DNA from: Ceratopteris richardii
Taxonomy: Eukaryota; Streptophyta; Polypodiopsida; Polypodiales; Pteridaceae
Reading direction: 5' to 3'
Length of the DNA: 64,000 bases
Assembly (NCBI GenBank): GCA_020310875.1
Contig: CM035407.1
Span: forward strand, 72,793,721-72,857,720
The position numbers and the translations under genes were made by a program. How positions within the stretch are numbered: position 1 is the stretch's first letter; every line of letters begins with the position of its first letter. Shown one piece after another: positions 11,614 through 20,486 of this stretch. The notes under the pieces are model-generated. The model ran no database searches. It saw only the letters and a list, made by a program, of their open reading frames with translations, and was not told the origin of the DNA.

Positions 11614-12305
11614 TGATGGAGAGGGTTAATCTCCAAAAGAACAAGTTGATCTTGAATTTAGACCACCTCTATATCAAGATCAACTTTAGATTCCACCAAA
11701 TTTAGACAACATTCATCAACCTTATCAGAAAAATTGATTACTCTAAAAAATTCAACTTCTCAGAAAAGTCTGCTATAGATTAATCACTCATTGACTAATC
11801 AATCCTGTAAAGTTTTTGATAAAACTTTGTACAATACTTAGCCTTGAGGTTGCACAACCTTTCCAAGTTAAATTTCTCAAAATGATTGAGTACACACTGA
11901 GAAATGTGTGAAACACTTTAGCTATGTCTGAAATAGCTTTTCTGTAATGGCGACTTTGACACCTGCAACTTCTTAGCTACAGTTCTCCCAATGTCGAACC
12001 CGTTTGATCAAGATCTTTTAGCCATAGATGGCTTACCTTCCAACTTAAATTTTGATCCCTCACTTGTGTAAAACTTTACACCACACACTGAGTAATGTTC
12101 ATTTCTCTGAACATGAAATCTGCGCCAGTTTGTCGACTCTCAGAACATCATTACATATGAATGTTCCTAAACTAAATTCTCTCAACCTGATTGCAATTAG
12201 CCTCTCAAATTCTAGCCATAGATAGATTAGCTATGGACTTAGATACGTGCAGAAGGATTTCTCAAAAGATTAAACACAGAAGGAGCAGACAGCAAAACAT
12301 CGGGC
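11614..12305 (-). repeat. Copia-A 5' LTR, retained inner part (692 bp)
   Basis: It matches the 3' LTR from its CTCCATCA end up to GCCCGATG, then stops abruptly at 12305/12306, where Copia-C sequence on the other strand begins. The missing outer third is at 15693-16024. Thirteen LTR bases between the two pieces are absent from both. Confidence 0.9.
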
Positions 12306-12306
12306 A

Positions 12307-13989
12307 GAGAATGTCCATTCAGATCAGTCTGCACATGTTCCTGTTCAGCAACCATTGAGACGTTCTGCACGTGTCTCATATCCACCTGATAGATATGTTC
12401 CAGGTTTAGATTTTGTTATGCTAACAGATGCCGGTGAGCCCTCTTGCTACAAAGAGGCTATGCAGACAGAGGATCATGTCAAGTGGGAGCGTGCCATGAA
12501 GAGTGAGTTGGATTCTATTCACAAGAATGGTACTTGGGACTTAGTACCTTTGCCAAAGGGCAGGAAAGCTTTACCATGTAAATGGGTATATAAGCTGAAA
12601 TTCACATCAGATAGTGCTTCTCCAAAATATAAAGCACGACTTGTTGCAAAGGGTTTTAAGCAACAACATGGTGTTGATTTTGAGGAAATCTTCTCTCCAG
12701 TGGTCAAGATGACTACTTTGCGCATGTTGCTTGGATTCGTTGCAATGGAGGACTTAGAGCTAGTCCAAATGGATGTGAAAACAGCTTTCTTGCATGGAGA
12801 TCTTACAGATGAGATCTATATGGAACAACCAGAGGGTTATGTAGTTCCTGGCAAGGAAAGTCTAGTTTGTAAGCTCAAGAAGAGCTTGTATGGACTTAAA
12901 CAGTCTCCTAGACAATGGTACCAAAAGTTTGATGCTTTTATGAAGTCCCAAGGCTATTCTCGGAGCAATGAGGATCATTGTCTCTACACAAAGAGATGTT
13001 CTGATGGCAGCTTGATATGCTTGATACTTTACGTCGATGATATGTTGATTGCTGGGAAGTCCTCTTATGATTTGTCAATTCTCAAAAAGAAGTTGAGTCA
13101 GACATTTGATATGAAGGATTTGGGGGATGCCAAACATATTCTAGGCATGCGCATCACTCGTGATAGGAGTAAAAGATGCATATACTTGTCTCAAAGTGAG
13201 TACATATCCAAAGTACTTCATCGATTCAATATGCAGGGTGGAAAGGCATTGAGTACACCTTTACCCACATATGTGAAATTGAGCAAGGATGACTGCCCCA
13301 AATCAGATGAGGAAAAGGAATTCATGACCAAAATTCCCTATCACTCTGCTGTTGGTAGTCTCATGTATGCTATGGTAGCTATGAGACCAGACATTGCATT
13401 TGCAGTGGGAGTTGTGAGTAGATATATGTCTAATCCTGGCAAGAAACATTCGGAAGCGGTCAAAATGATTTTGAGATATCTGAGTGGCACTAAGGACAAG
13501 TGTCTATGCTTAGGTAGAGGGAAAGCATCCATTATTGGTTACACAGATTCTGACTATGCTGGTTGTGTAGACAATCGTAAGTCTACATCAGGGTACATTT
13601 TTCATTTTGCTGGAGGTGCTATCTCTTGGAGATCTCGTCTTCAAGAATGTACAGCTGTTTCCACCACAGAAGTAGAGTATGTTGCAGCAAGTGAGGCATG
13701 TAAGGAAGCATTGTGGCTTTCTCGTCTTGCTTGTGATATGGGTTTGCCTCAGCATGTACCTCACTTGCTCAGTGATAGTCAGAGTGCCATTGCTTTGGCT
13801 AAGAATCCGGTCTATCATGCAAAGACCAAGCACATTGAGGTGAGGTATCACTTGATTAGAGATTGCTTAGCCACTGAGAGCATTATTCTTGAGAAGGTTC
13901 ACACTCGAGATAATGTTGCAGATGCTTTGACTAAAGCTCTACCACAGGATAGCTTTCGACACTGTTGTCACTTGATGGGGGTTACTTGA
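12307..13989 (+). pseudogene. Copia-C RT and RNase H, Tnt1/Tork-like, 5' truncated
   Basis: An open frame of about 560 codons without stops begins in the linker after integrase (RRSARVSYPPDRY) and runs through RT: YKARLVAKGFKQ, MDVKTAFLHGDL (~12770), YGLKQSPRQWY, YVDDMLIAGK (~13030), then RNase H YTDSDYAGC, VSTTEVEYVAASEA, LLSDSQSAIALAKNP and HAKTKHIEVRYHLIRD, ending at TGA 13987-13989. The wording of these motifs is that of the Tnt1/Tork branch, distinct from Copia-A/B. Gag, protease and integrase are absent upstream: the frame starts exactly at the inversion breakpoint. The gag-protease at 17126-16025 is the probable missing half. The PPT (GTGGGAGA) at 14130-14138 follows. Confidence 0.9.
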
Positions 13990-14138
13990 TTCTTGATCTT
14001 ACGCAGTCACTTGTATACTGTGTAACATGCCCATCAGGTGGGAGGTATAGTTTGTATACTTACACTCAGGTATTCTTTATCATTCTTTCTTTTCTCTCCC
14101 ATAGTTACTCTGGCCATATTGGCCTTTAGTGGGAGATT

Positions 14139-14555
14139 GTTACCGTTAGTGTCCATGTGAAAGGCCAAATGGTCACGGGACACTTCTTTGTATATGTTCT
14201 TTAATAAAACATATAGTGGCCTGGTCAGTCACGGACTGTAAGTTCGATCGCATTTGTAAGACCTAAGAAGTCTGTCTTCGTGCTCCCAGTGTACTGCGTT
14301 TTCTGCGTATTCTACAACCTCTGTGACGGAGTACTGTGTGTGGCGTTAGAAGCTCGGTTTTCTACTCCGAGCATATCGTCGTGGAGCTCTCGAGAAGGAG
14401 AGTGCAGTGTGGTGCATCGCCATCGGAATACTTCATTTTTTGTTGTGTGACTTCTTGAGGGAGATTGTAGCACTGATTGGCCGACCACTGGCCTCGAGAG
14501 AGGACGTGAAGGGCTTCATCTATGAAAGAGCAAAGCATTCCTTTAATGATATGTG
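14139..14555 (+). repeat. Probable Copia-C 3' LTR
   Basis: It starts TGTTACCG directly after a purine-rich AGTGGGAGA tract, as a 3' LTR should. The end is placed at TGACA (14555), because LINE coding similarity begins within a few bases. I found no matching 5' LTR in the window, so start and orientation are well supported but the end is provisional. Confidence 0.6.
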
Positions 14556-14556
14556 A

Positions 14557-15687
14557 CACCCGCAAATCTGCATCGAGGTTGATCTTAACAAAGCCCTCCC
14601 CTCAAAGATCTCCATTAACTTAGGGGAAGGGGAAGTCTGGGAGCAAGAAATCTCTTATAAGAATTTTTCAAACACATATTTTCACTCTGGTCTCCAAGGA
14701 CATAGGATTAAAGAGTGCCCTTAGAAATAGAACTCCTCTAGAAACAAACAAAACCAAGAAGTCACCAAAGAAGATCAGACAAGTACTAGAGCACAAGCTC
14801 ATCCCTCTCATAAGGGGAAACAACCATTGGAAATGCCATGGAAGAGCCCCCTTAAGGGTAAGATATGCGGTCAAGACCCCTCGCTTTTTAGGAGAAAAGA
14901 CGTACCCAAGAAGAAAAAAGACAAGGTCCCTCTCCATAAAGAGGGTAACCTTTGATAATGATTATCATTTCATTTAACATCAGGAGGCTGATTGAACCCT
15001 TAAGAGTGGTTATTATTGGCCAGTGGTTATGGAATAATAGCCTAAACCTAGACTTCATCTATATTCAAGAGATTAAAATCAATGGAGAGGACCTATAGAA
15101 ACATCTCAAATGCATCTTTTTGACTCATGTCTAGATTATTACTTCACACCCCACAGGATCCGATGGCACAACTATTGGAGTAAGTAACTTTTGGTCGGTA
15201 GACTAGTCAACTCCCACGAGAAACAAAAACATTGCTGGATTGCTGCCTCTTTTGGGGTCTCCTTCCAATTCAAGGAGTCGAAGAGGATTGACACCATGGT
15301 CTCTTTAGACTCGCTTTCCCACAACGTGATGCTTTGCGTAGACTTCAACATGGTGGAAGACATGTCGTCTCAATGGGACAACAGAGGATGTACCATTGAT
15401 GGTCAAGAGAAAGACATATGGGACAAAATCAAGCTCCACCTAGACCTTGTGGAGATTAAAGATATGAATGGATTCTCTTGGTCGAACCTCCAATCTGGTG
15501 TCAACTTGAGGAAAGCAAGACTCGATAGAAGCTATATTTCACAAAACATTATTCATCATTGGGGCCAATCGGACATCTCTCAACACATTGACCTTGCCAT
15601 ACCAGACCACTAACCATTTATTCTCAGTTTTTGGCCGATTGCAAAACTCACTAAAGTGCCCTGGTTTCATGCTTGCCAGACATCTTT
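14557..15687 (+). pseudogene. L1-type LINE fragment, ORF1 end and endonuclease
   Basis: 14557-14725 reads like the C-terminal part of plant L1 ORF1 (ICIEVDLNKALPSKI, ending GHRIKECP with zinc-knuckle cysteines partly lost). From about 14960 the APE-type endonuclease appears: a degenerate RRLIEPLRV start, FIYIQEIK, then the clean stretch 15191-15613 with CVDFNMVED, NGFSWSN, KARLDRSYIS and AIPDH, followed out of frame by sequence like the spacer before RT. RT and everything 3' are absent: the fragment ends where the Copia-A duplication (CTCCC, 15688-15692) and LTR begin. LINEs usually lose their 5' end, so a 3' loss points to later breakage by Copia-A insertion and inversion. Several stops and frameshifts make it inactive. 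Confidence 0.75.
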
Positions 15688-15692
15688 CTCCC

Positions 15693-16024
15693 TGTTGGTG
15701 CATGTCAATCATCAATTGAAGGTTTATGAAGAAATGAAGTCAAGGAATCAAGAAGAGAACAAAAGGTTGAAGGAAGGACATATTCAGAAATTCAAAACTA
15801 TGAACACATATGTACATTACTTCAGATATAGCTGACTCATATTTTGATTAGTCATAAGCTTGTATATATTTGGCTATAAATGGTGTTGAAAAAGTCGGGG
15901 CAAGTAGAATAGAATGAGAAGAGAGTATAGGAAGAGAGAAATGAGTAGTAGAGAGTGTCATTAGACACATGAGAAGTGAGTTGAATTTCATCAACTTCAC
16001 TCAATTGTAATTTTCTGAGAAATC
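15693..16024 (+). repeat. Displaced outer third of the Copia-A 5' LTR
   Basis: It begins TGTTGGTGCATG with the intact TG and matches the 3' LTR of Copia-A (6186-7219, reversed) almost perfectly apart from an 8-bp indel and a few substitutions, up to GAGAAATC. CTCCC precedes it at 15688-15692. Orientation is opposite to the rest of Copia-A. Confidence 0.9.
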
Positions 16025-17126
16025 TCACGGTACCAAGAGACTTTGCTGCATAATTAGAGAACCATTCTCTATGTGGTGTCACATGGAAAGAAGCACCAGA
16101 ATCTAGCAGCCAGGTGTGGGAAAGAGAATCAGCCATAAGTGCCTCAGATGGCACAGTACTATCAAGTGTCAACACATCAGCATCATCAGAAATAGCATTA
16201 ATTTCTTCAATCTTCACAGTCGTAGTAGATGGTGCAGGTAACTGTTTAACATGCCCATCAACATTCTGTCATTTACCTTTAGCATTCTTTAATGCATAAC
16301 AGTCTTTCTTCATGTGTCCTTTCTTATGACAATAATGGCATTCAATATCCCTCTTCCTTGATTTACTTCTGCTCTTATTCCGTTGACCATTCTTTTCCTT
16401 GTTCTTGCTCCTGCCACGTTGTTGATTCTTTCCTTGGTAAGAATCACGAACATTATATGCATCTCCACTCTGAGTGCCAACCATAGATTTTCTACGAATC
16501 TCCTCACTCAAGAGTGCTCCACATATGTCATCATAGACGAGTTTACCACCTGGTGCACTATTGCTAATAGCTGTGCAAAATGTATCCCATGATGATGGCA
16601 GGGTGCATAACAGCAATACTGCTTTCATTTCATTGTCCATATCCATTTTCTGAGCCTGTAACTGGGAGAATATGGCATCAAACTCATTTAGATGAGCAGC
16701 AACACTATCTGTGTCCTTCATACGAAGGTCGTATAATTTTCTCATCAGATATACTTTATTTGATGCCGTCTCTTTTTCATATGTATTGCATAACTTCTTC
16801 CAAAGCTCTTCTGCACTTTCACAGTCTAATACTGTAAAGTAAACATTATCTGTTAGGTGCAAGCGAATGGTAGACCTGGCCATTTCATCTAACTCATCCC
16901 AATCATCTTCATCCATGTCAGCAGGCTTCTTTGAAATCCCATTTACTGGCTTCCATTGCCTTCTTTGAATCAGCACATCTTTAATCTGATTCTTCCATAG
17001 AGCAAAGTTTGTGCCATCAAATTTTCGGATCTCAAAATGGTCTTTGCCCTGCAAGTTATAGCTCCTCCTCGGAACGCTAGCACTAGACCCTGATCCACCG
17101 GATGTGCCTGAGACCTCTGATGCCAT
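16025..17126 (-). pseudogene. Copia-C gag and protease, Tnt1/Tork-like, truncated
   Basis: ATG at 17126 (MASEVSGTSGG). Gag shows KFDGTNFALWKNQI, a Tnt1-type N-terminal domain, with MDEDDWDELDEMARSTI and the UBN2-like helix region. A Lys/Arg/Ser-rich stretch and the knuckle CHYCHKKGHMKKDC (~16350-16300) follow. A TGA at 16269-16271 interrupts the frame, which then continues in phase to the protease (WLLDSGASFHVTPH, ~16125). Coding similarity stops at 16025, where Copia-A LTR sequence in reverse begins. Integrase is missing. The RT/RNase H at 12307-13989 is of the same copia branch, in the opposite orientation. No 5' LTR or clear primer site was recognised above 17126. Confidence 0.88.
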
Positions 17127-18037
17127 GATCGTAGAGAACTGAATAGAATGATAATGGAGCTAGAAGAGTCCAAACACCAACAAATAAGTGTATCAAGGAG
17201 TAAATCGACCACTATATAGTTGACTAAACCAGAAATCTGGAAAAATTTTGAAAGAGTATCCTCTGCAAAATTAGCATATGACCAATGTCAAAGTATCATA
17301 AAACTACAAGTACTGACATGTCTACGTGCATAGTGAATCACTGACTCCACTGTATATAATCAGTTACCCAATAGAAGCCAACTAGGCTTATCGAGCACCT
17401 ATGAACAACTATCATACATCTCCTATGGCGAGGCTGGGTAAGTCTTCCACCTGCATCACCGAAGAGACCCCGACATCTGGGTGTCTCCCAATTAAGAAAA
17501 CCTCACCACGACCCTCTTTATCAAACGTAAAAGGCTTTATGCAAAGAACGTAACCGCTATATCAATGCCCACATGGACGTACATAAGCGGTATCCACAGA
17601 AGCGTACATGGTGTGTATGTGCTCAATATATGCAGTAAAATGACACTGAAAGGCTGAATACACAGCCCAAAAACTAGCCAATAACACCTGCAAGTGTCTG
17701 TCAACTCTGATGTTTTAGGCTTTAAAAACCTGCATAAATTTGCAGTGACTGCTCCCACCAAAACTGAAAACCCCTCCAGAAACCTGTAGTTTTACGAGTG
17801 TGGCTGAAAATACAGCCCCAAAGGTTGATATTTATTGTCTGAGAAGTACAAGAAACACTCTTCTTGATGTTCTTGGACCTGTGTGAAGAGAACTACGTGC
17901 GAAAGTACTCCGAAATGGCTCCAAAAACACCCCAAAATTGCTTCAGAAATAGGCTTTAAAAGCAAAAATGAAGCTTTGAGGGACCAAAACTTGTTCAAGG
18001 TAATGTCAACCTTAGTCTTTCCCCTTCTTCAAACACC
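17127..18037. other. No gene seen between the Copia-C gag and the SINE
   Basis: About 0.9 kb without a recognisable coding frame. It should hold the 5' leader and LTR of the gag-bearing copia on the minus strand, but I found no match to 14139-14555 and no TGG-type primer site at a sensible distance. Short frames on both strands carry no motif. Confidence 0.4.
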
Positions 18038-18279
18038 ACAAGAGTGTAGCTTAGTGGCAAGAGATTGCCACGGTTAAGCGAGCTCTAGGGGGAACAGTAC
18101 TGGGATGGGTGACCTCCCCGGAAGTACCGGGAACCTCTATATTCCTTGATCGTTGAGGTCCTCCCTCGCGCGCAGCCAACGGCGCCAACGGTGACTTCGG
18201 TGACTCGGATGACAAGGTATGCCAAGGTCTATGCCTTGGTCGCCGCCTTAAGTCGTAAGCCTTGGAGAAAGCCTAGGGG
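18038..18279 (+). mobile_element. SINE-like unit with 5S rRNA-derived head
   Basis: 18072-18125 matches the 3' half of 5S rRNA: GTTAAGCG, then GGGATGGGTGACCTCC (18101-18116) and GGAAGTAC, covering the 5S internal control region including box C. A tRNA-like A box (TAGCTTAGTGG, 18047-18057) lies just upstream, so the head may be a tRNA/5S chimera. The body has AGCCAACGGC (18173) and, 85 bp on, GCCTTGGAG (18259) followed by AAAGCC. The same landmarks occur in the tRNA-headed unit at 36600-36865. It abuts the truncated Copia-B copy at about 18280; no 3' tail or target duplication could be defined. The 5' half of 5S is absent, so it is not a 5S gene. A Cassandra-type LTR is less likely because no LTR ends are visible. 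Confidence 0.6.
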
Positions 18280-19212
18280 GATGAAGAAGGAATACAAAGA
18301 CTCAAGAAGCAAATGGAAAAGGAGTTCAAAATAAGTGACTTGGGAGACTTGTCATATTTCTTGGGCATGGAGATTATATATACTCAACATGGAGTATTTG
18401 TGACCCAAGAAAGGTATTTGAAGAACTTGTTAATCAAGTTTAAAATGGATGATTGCAGGGTAGCACCTACACCAATGGAGGTGAATCACAAATTGAGTAA
18501 GTTTGGAGGTGAAGAATTCAAGGACATGAGACAATATCAGAGTTTGGTTGGTAGTCTTATCTATGCTACTTTAACTAGACCTGATTTATCATATGCAGTT
18601 GGAGTTTTGTCTCAATTTATGCATTGTCCTAGGAAAGAGCATTGGATTGCAGGACAAAGAGTGTTGAGGTACATTAAGGGTACACTCAAAGAAGGTTTGT
18701 ATTATGGTTTTACATCAGATACAAACATCAAAATTTATAGTGATGAAGATTGGGCAGGTAATCCAGATGATAGAAGATCAACCTATGGATACATGTGTTA
18801 TGTGGGAGATAAACTTATCTCATGGTGTTCCAAGAAGCAACATACAGTTGCTTTGTCTTCTACAGAAGCTGAGTATAAAGGCATGGTTGAAGCTGCAAAG
18901 GAAGTGATTTGGCTCAAGACCTTGATGAAGAGTTTTGACATTGTGCATGGGATACCAATTATATATGGAGATAACATGAGTTCATTGTATTTAGCTGCTA
19001 ATCCTGTTTTTCATGCCAGGACCAAACACATTGAGATACAGTATCACTTTCTAAGAGAGAAGGTGATGGATAAGGAGATTGAAGTCATACATACTTCATC
19101 TAAGGATCAGATAGCTGATATGCTTACAAAGAGCTTGGATGGACCAAAGCTACAGAAGTTTAAAGACATGGCAGGCATAAAGCAGATAAGAGAAACCTCA
19201 ATTGATGATTGA
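18280..19212 (+). pseudogene. Copia-B upstream copy: 3' part of RT and RNase H only
   Basis: It starts inside RT just after the YVDD region (matching 23721 onward) and runs to the same stop as Copia-B (TGA, 19210-19212). Motifs are ISDLGDLSYFLGMEI, RRSTYGYMCYVGD, ALSSTEAEYKG and FHARTKHIEIQYH. Against 23721-24653 I see only five substitutions, and each changes an amino acid, including Asp-Glu versus Asp-Ala in the RNase H motif YSD(E/A)DWAG. The upstream part is replaced by the SINE unit. With the LTR at 19221 it forms a head-to-tail tandem with the full copy. Confidence 0.9.
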
Positions 19213-19220
19213 GGGGGAGC

Positions 19221-20264
19221 TGTTGGTGCAGACCAATCACCAATTGAATGTTTGGAAGATTAAAGATGAAGGAAGATTCAATTCTTGAAGCTTGGAAGAA
19301 GGATACATTCAGAGGATATGAGGAATGTACACATATGTACATTAGTATAGTTATAGTTCACTTAGATCTTTGATTAGTTATAGACTTGTACAAATTTCTC
19401 TATAAATACCTTGAAAATGTCGAGGCGTGATATGAGAGCATATGAATGAATAGATGAGTGAGTATAGAAGCCAAGAAAGTAGAAGTTAGATGTTATGAGA
19501 CATGTGTAAAGTTAGTTGAGTTTTCCTCTCATCACTCAACTGTAATTTTCTAAGTAATTGAAGAAATATTGCGCCCGATATTTCTCTGTCTGCTCCGTCT
19601 GTGTTAGATCATTTGTGAAATCCTTTTGAGGATATCTAAGTTCATAGTTAATGAGTCTATGACTTAAGTTTCAGAGTCTAATTGTAAACAGGTTAGGAGA
19701 ATTGTGTGTAGGAACATTCATATGTGATGAATGTTCACAGTTCTCTGAAACAGGCGCAAATTTTGATTTTGATCTTTTGGTCAGTTCTCACTCCACAGTT
19801 TAAAGTTTTGTGCAAGGAAGCACTTAATCTTTAAGTTGGAAGGTAAGCTACTTGTGGCTAGAAGCATTTTCTTAAACGGGTTTTATACTGAGAGAATTGA
19901 AGTTAAGAAGTTAGGGGTGTCAAAATCGACTTCTCAGAAGTGCAGATTTAGACATAGGTAACTTGTGAAGTTGATTTCTCAAGTTATACTAAACCTTTTG
20001 AAGAAATTTGACTTGGAGGAGGTGCGCAACTTCTAGGTGACATTCCATACAAAATTTCATAGAAAACTTTACATGTTTGATAAGTCAATGAGAAGAAATT
20101 GTGTAGCAGACTTTCTGTGTTTTATCTTCTTCACATAATTTTTCAACTTTTGATAATTTGGAGATTGAACCTCTAATTTAGTGAAGGTTTTGACTTACTC
20201 TTGATATAGAGGTGTTCTAAATTCAAGAGTAGGTTGTTCTTTTGGAGATTAACACTCTCCATCA
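19221..20264 (+). repeat. Copia-B 5' (middle) LTR, with TATA box
   Basis: It starts TGTTGGTGCA and ends CTCCATCA. The TATA box TATAAATACC is at 19401-19410, so transcription probably starts about 30 bp further on. It serves as 3' LTR of the truncated upstream copy and as 5' LTR of the full copy. Confidence 0.92.
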
Positions 20265-20265
20265 G

Positions 20266-20277
20266 TGGTATCAGAGC
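20266..20277 (+). other. Copia-B primer-binding site, initiator-Met tRNA
   Basis: TGGTATCAGAGC, one base after the LTR end: the canonical complement of the initiator methionine tRNA 3' end, which would prime minus-strand DNA synthesis. Confidence 0.93.
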
Positions 20278-20486
20278 AGGAGACATCAAAATCAAAGAAA
20301 GGAGGATCCCGACTGCTGCAGATTCAAGAAATTCAACAACTGAAGAACTAAAAGGTGAAAGATTGAAGGCAAAGCTTGAGGAGGAGACCATACGACATCA
20401 AGAAAGACAAAAGGAGTCTAATTCGAAGCAAAGGTACATATATCATTTATAAAGCTTGAAGATTTCAATACACAGGTAGAAGAAAG

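Larger units (their letters stand above)
6186..12305 (-). mobile_element. Copia-A, Ty1/copia LTR retrotransposon (5' LTR split)
   Basis: A nearly complete copia element on the minus strand: 3' LTR 6186-7219, gag-pol 7235-11391, initiator-Met primer site 11601-11612, and the inner 692 bp of the 5' LTR at 11614-12305. The outer part of that 5' LTR is missing here and sits in opposite orientation at 15693-16024. The flank at 6181-6185 (GGGAG) is the reverse complement of CTCCC, the five bases before the displaced LTR start, so the two pieces bound one insertion. Its pol is closely related to Copia-B (20265-24661). Confidence 0.92.
12306..16024. other. Inferred 3.7-kb inversion block
   Basis: Left breakpoint: inside the Copia-A 5' LTR. 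Right breakpoint: between a 332-bp LTR piece of the same family and a copia protease coding region. Reversing the block rejoins the two LTR pieces with 13 bp missing, gives matching CTCCC duplications at the two outer ends of Copia-A, and places the RT-RNase H frame (12307-13989) downstream of gag-protease (17126-16025) in the same orientation. About 1.6 kb of integrase coding sequence appears lost at the right junction. This is inference from sequence layout, not from an uninverted allele. Confidence 0.85.

Noticed and set aside
12307-13989. RT-RNase H as part of Copia-A
   Set aside because: Opposite strand, different copia branch by motif wording, and it begins at a breakpoint inside the Copia-A LTR.
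17110-17126. Primer-binding site at the Copia-C gag start (TGGCATCAGAGG)
   Set aside because: Two mismatches to TGGTATCAGAGC, and it coincides with codons Met-Ala-Ser-Glu, a common gag start. Overlap of primer site and start codon is implausible.
18061-18125. A functional 5S rRNA gene
   Set aside because: Only the 3' half is present, substitutions occur in the stems, and no 5S array or terminator follows.
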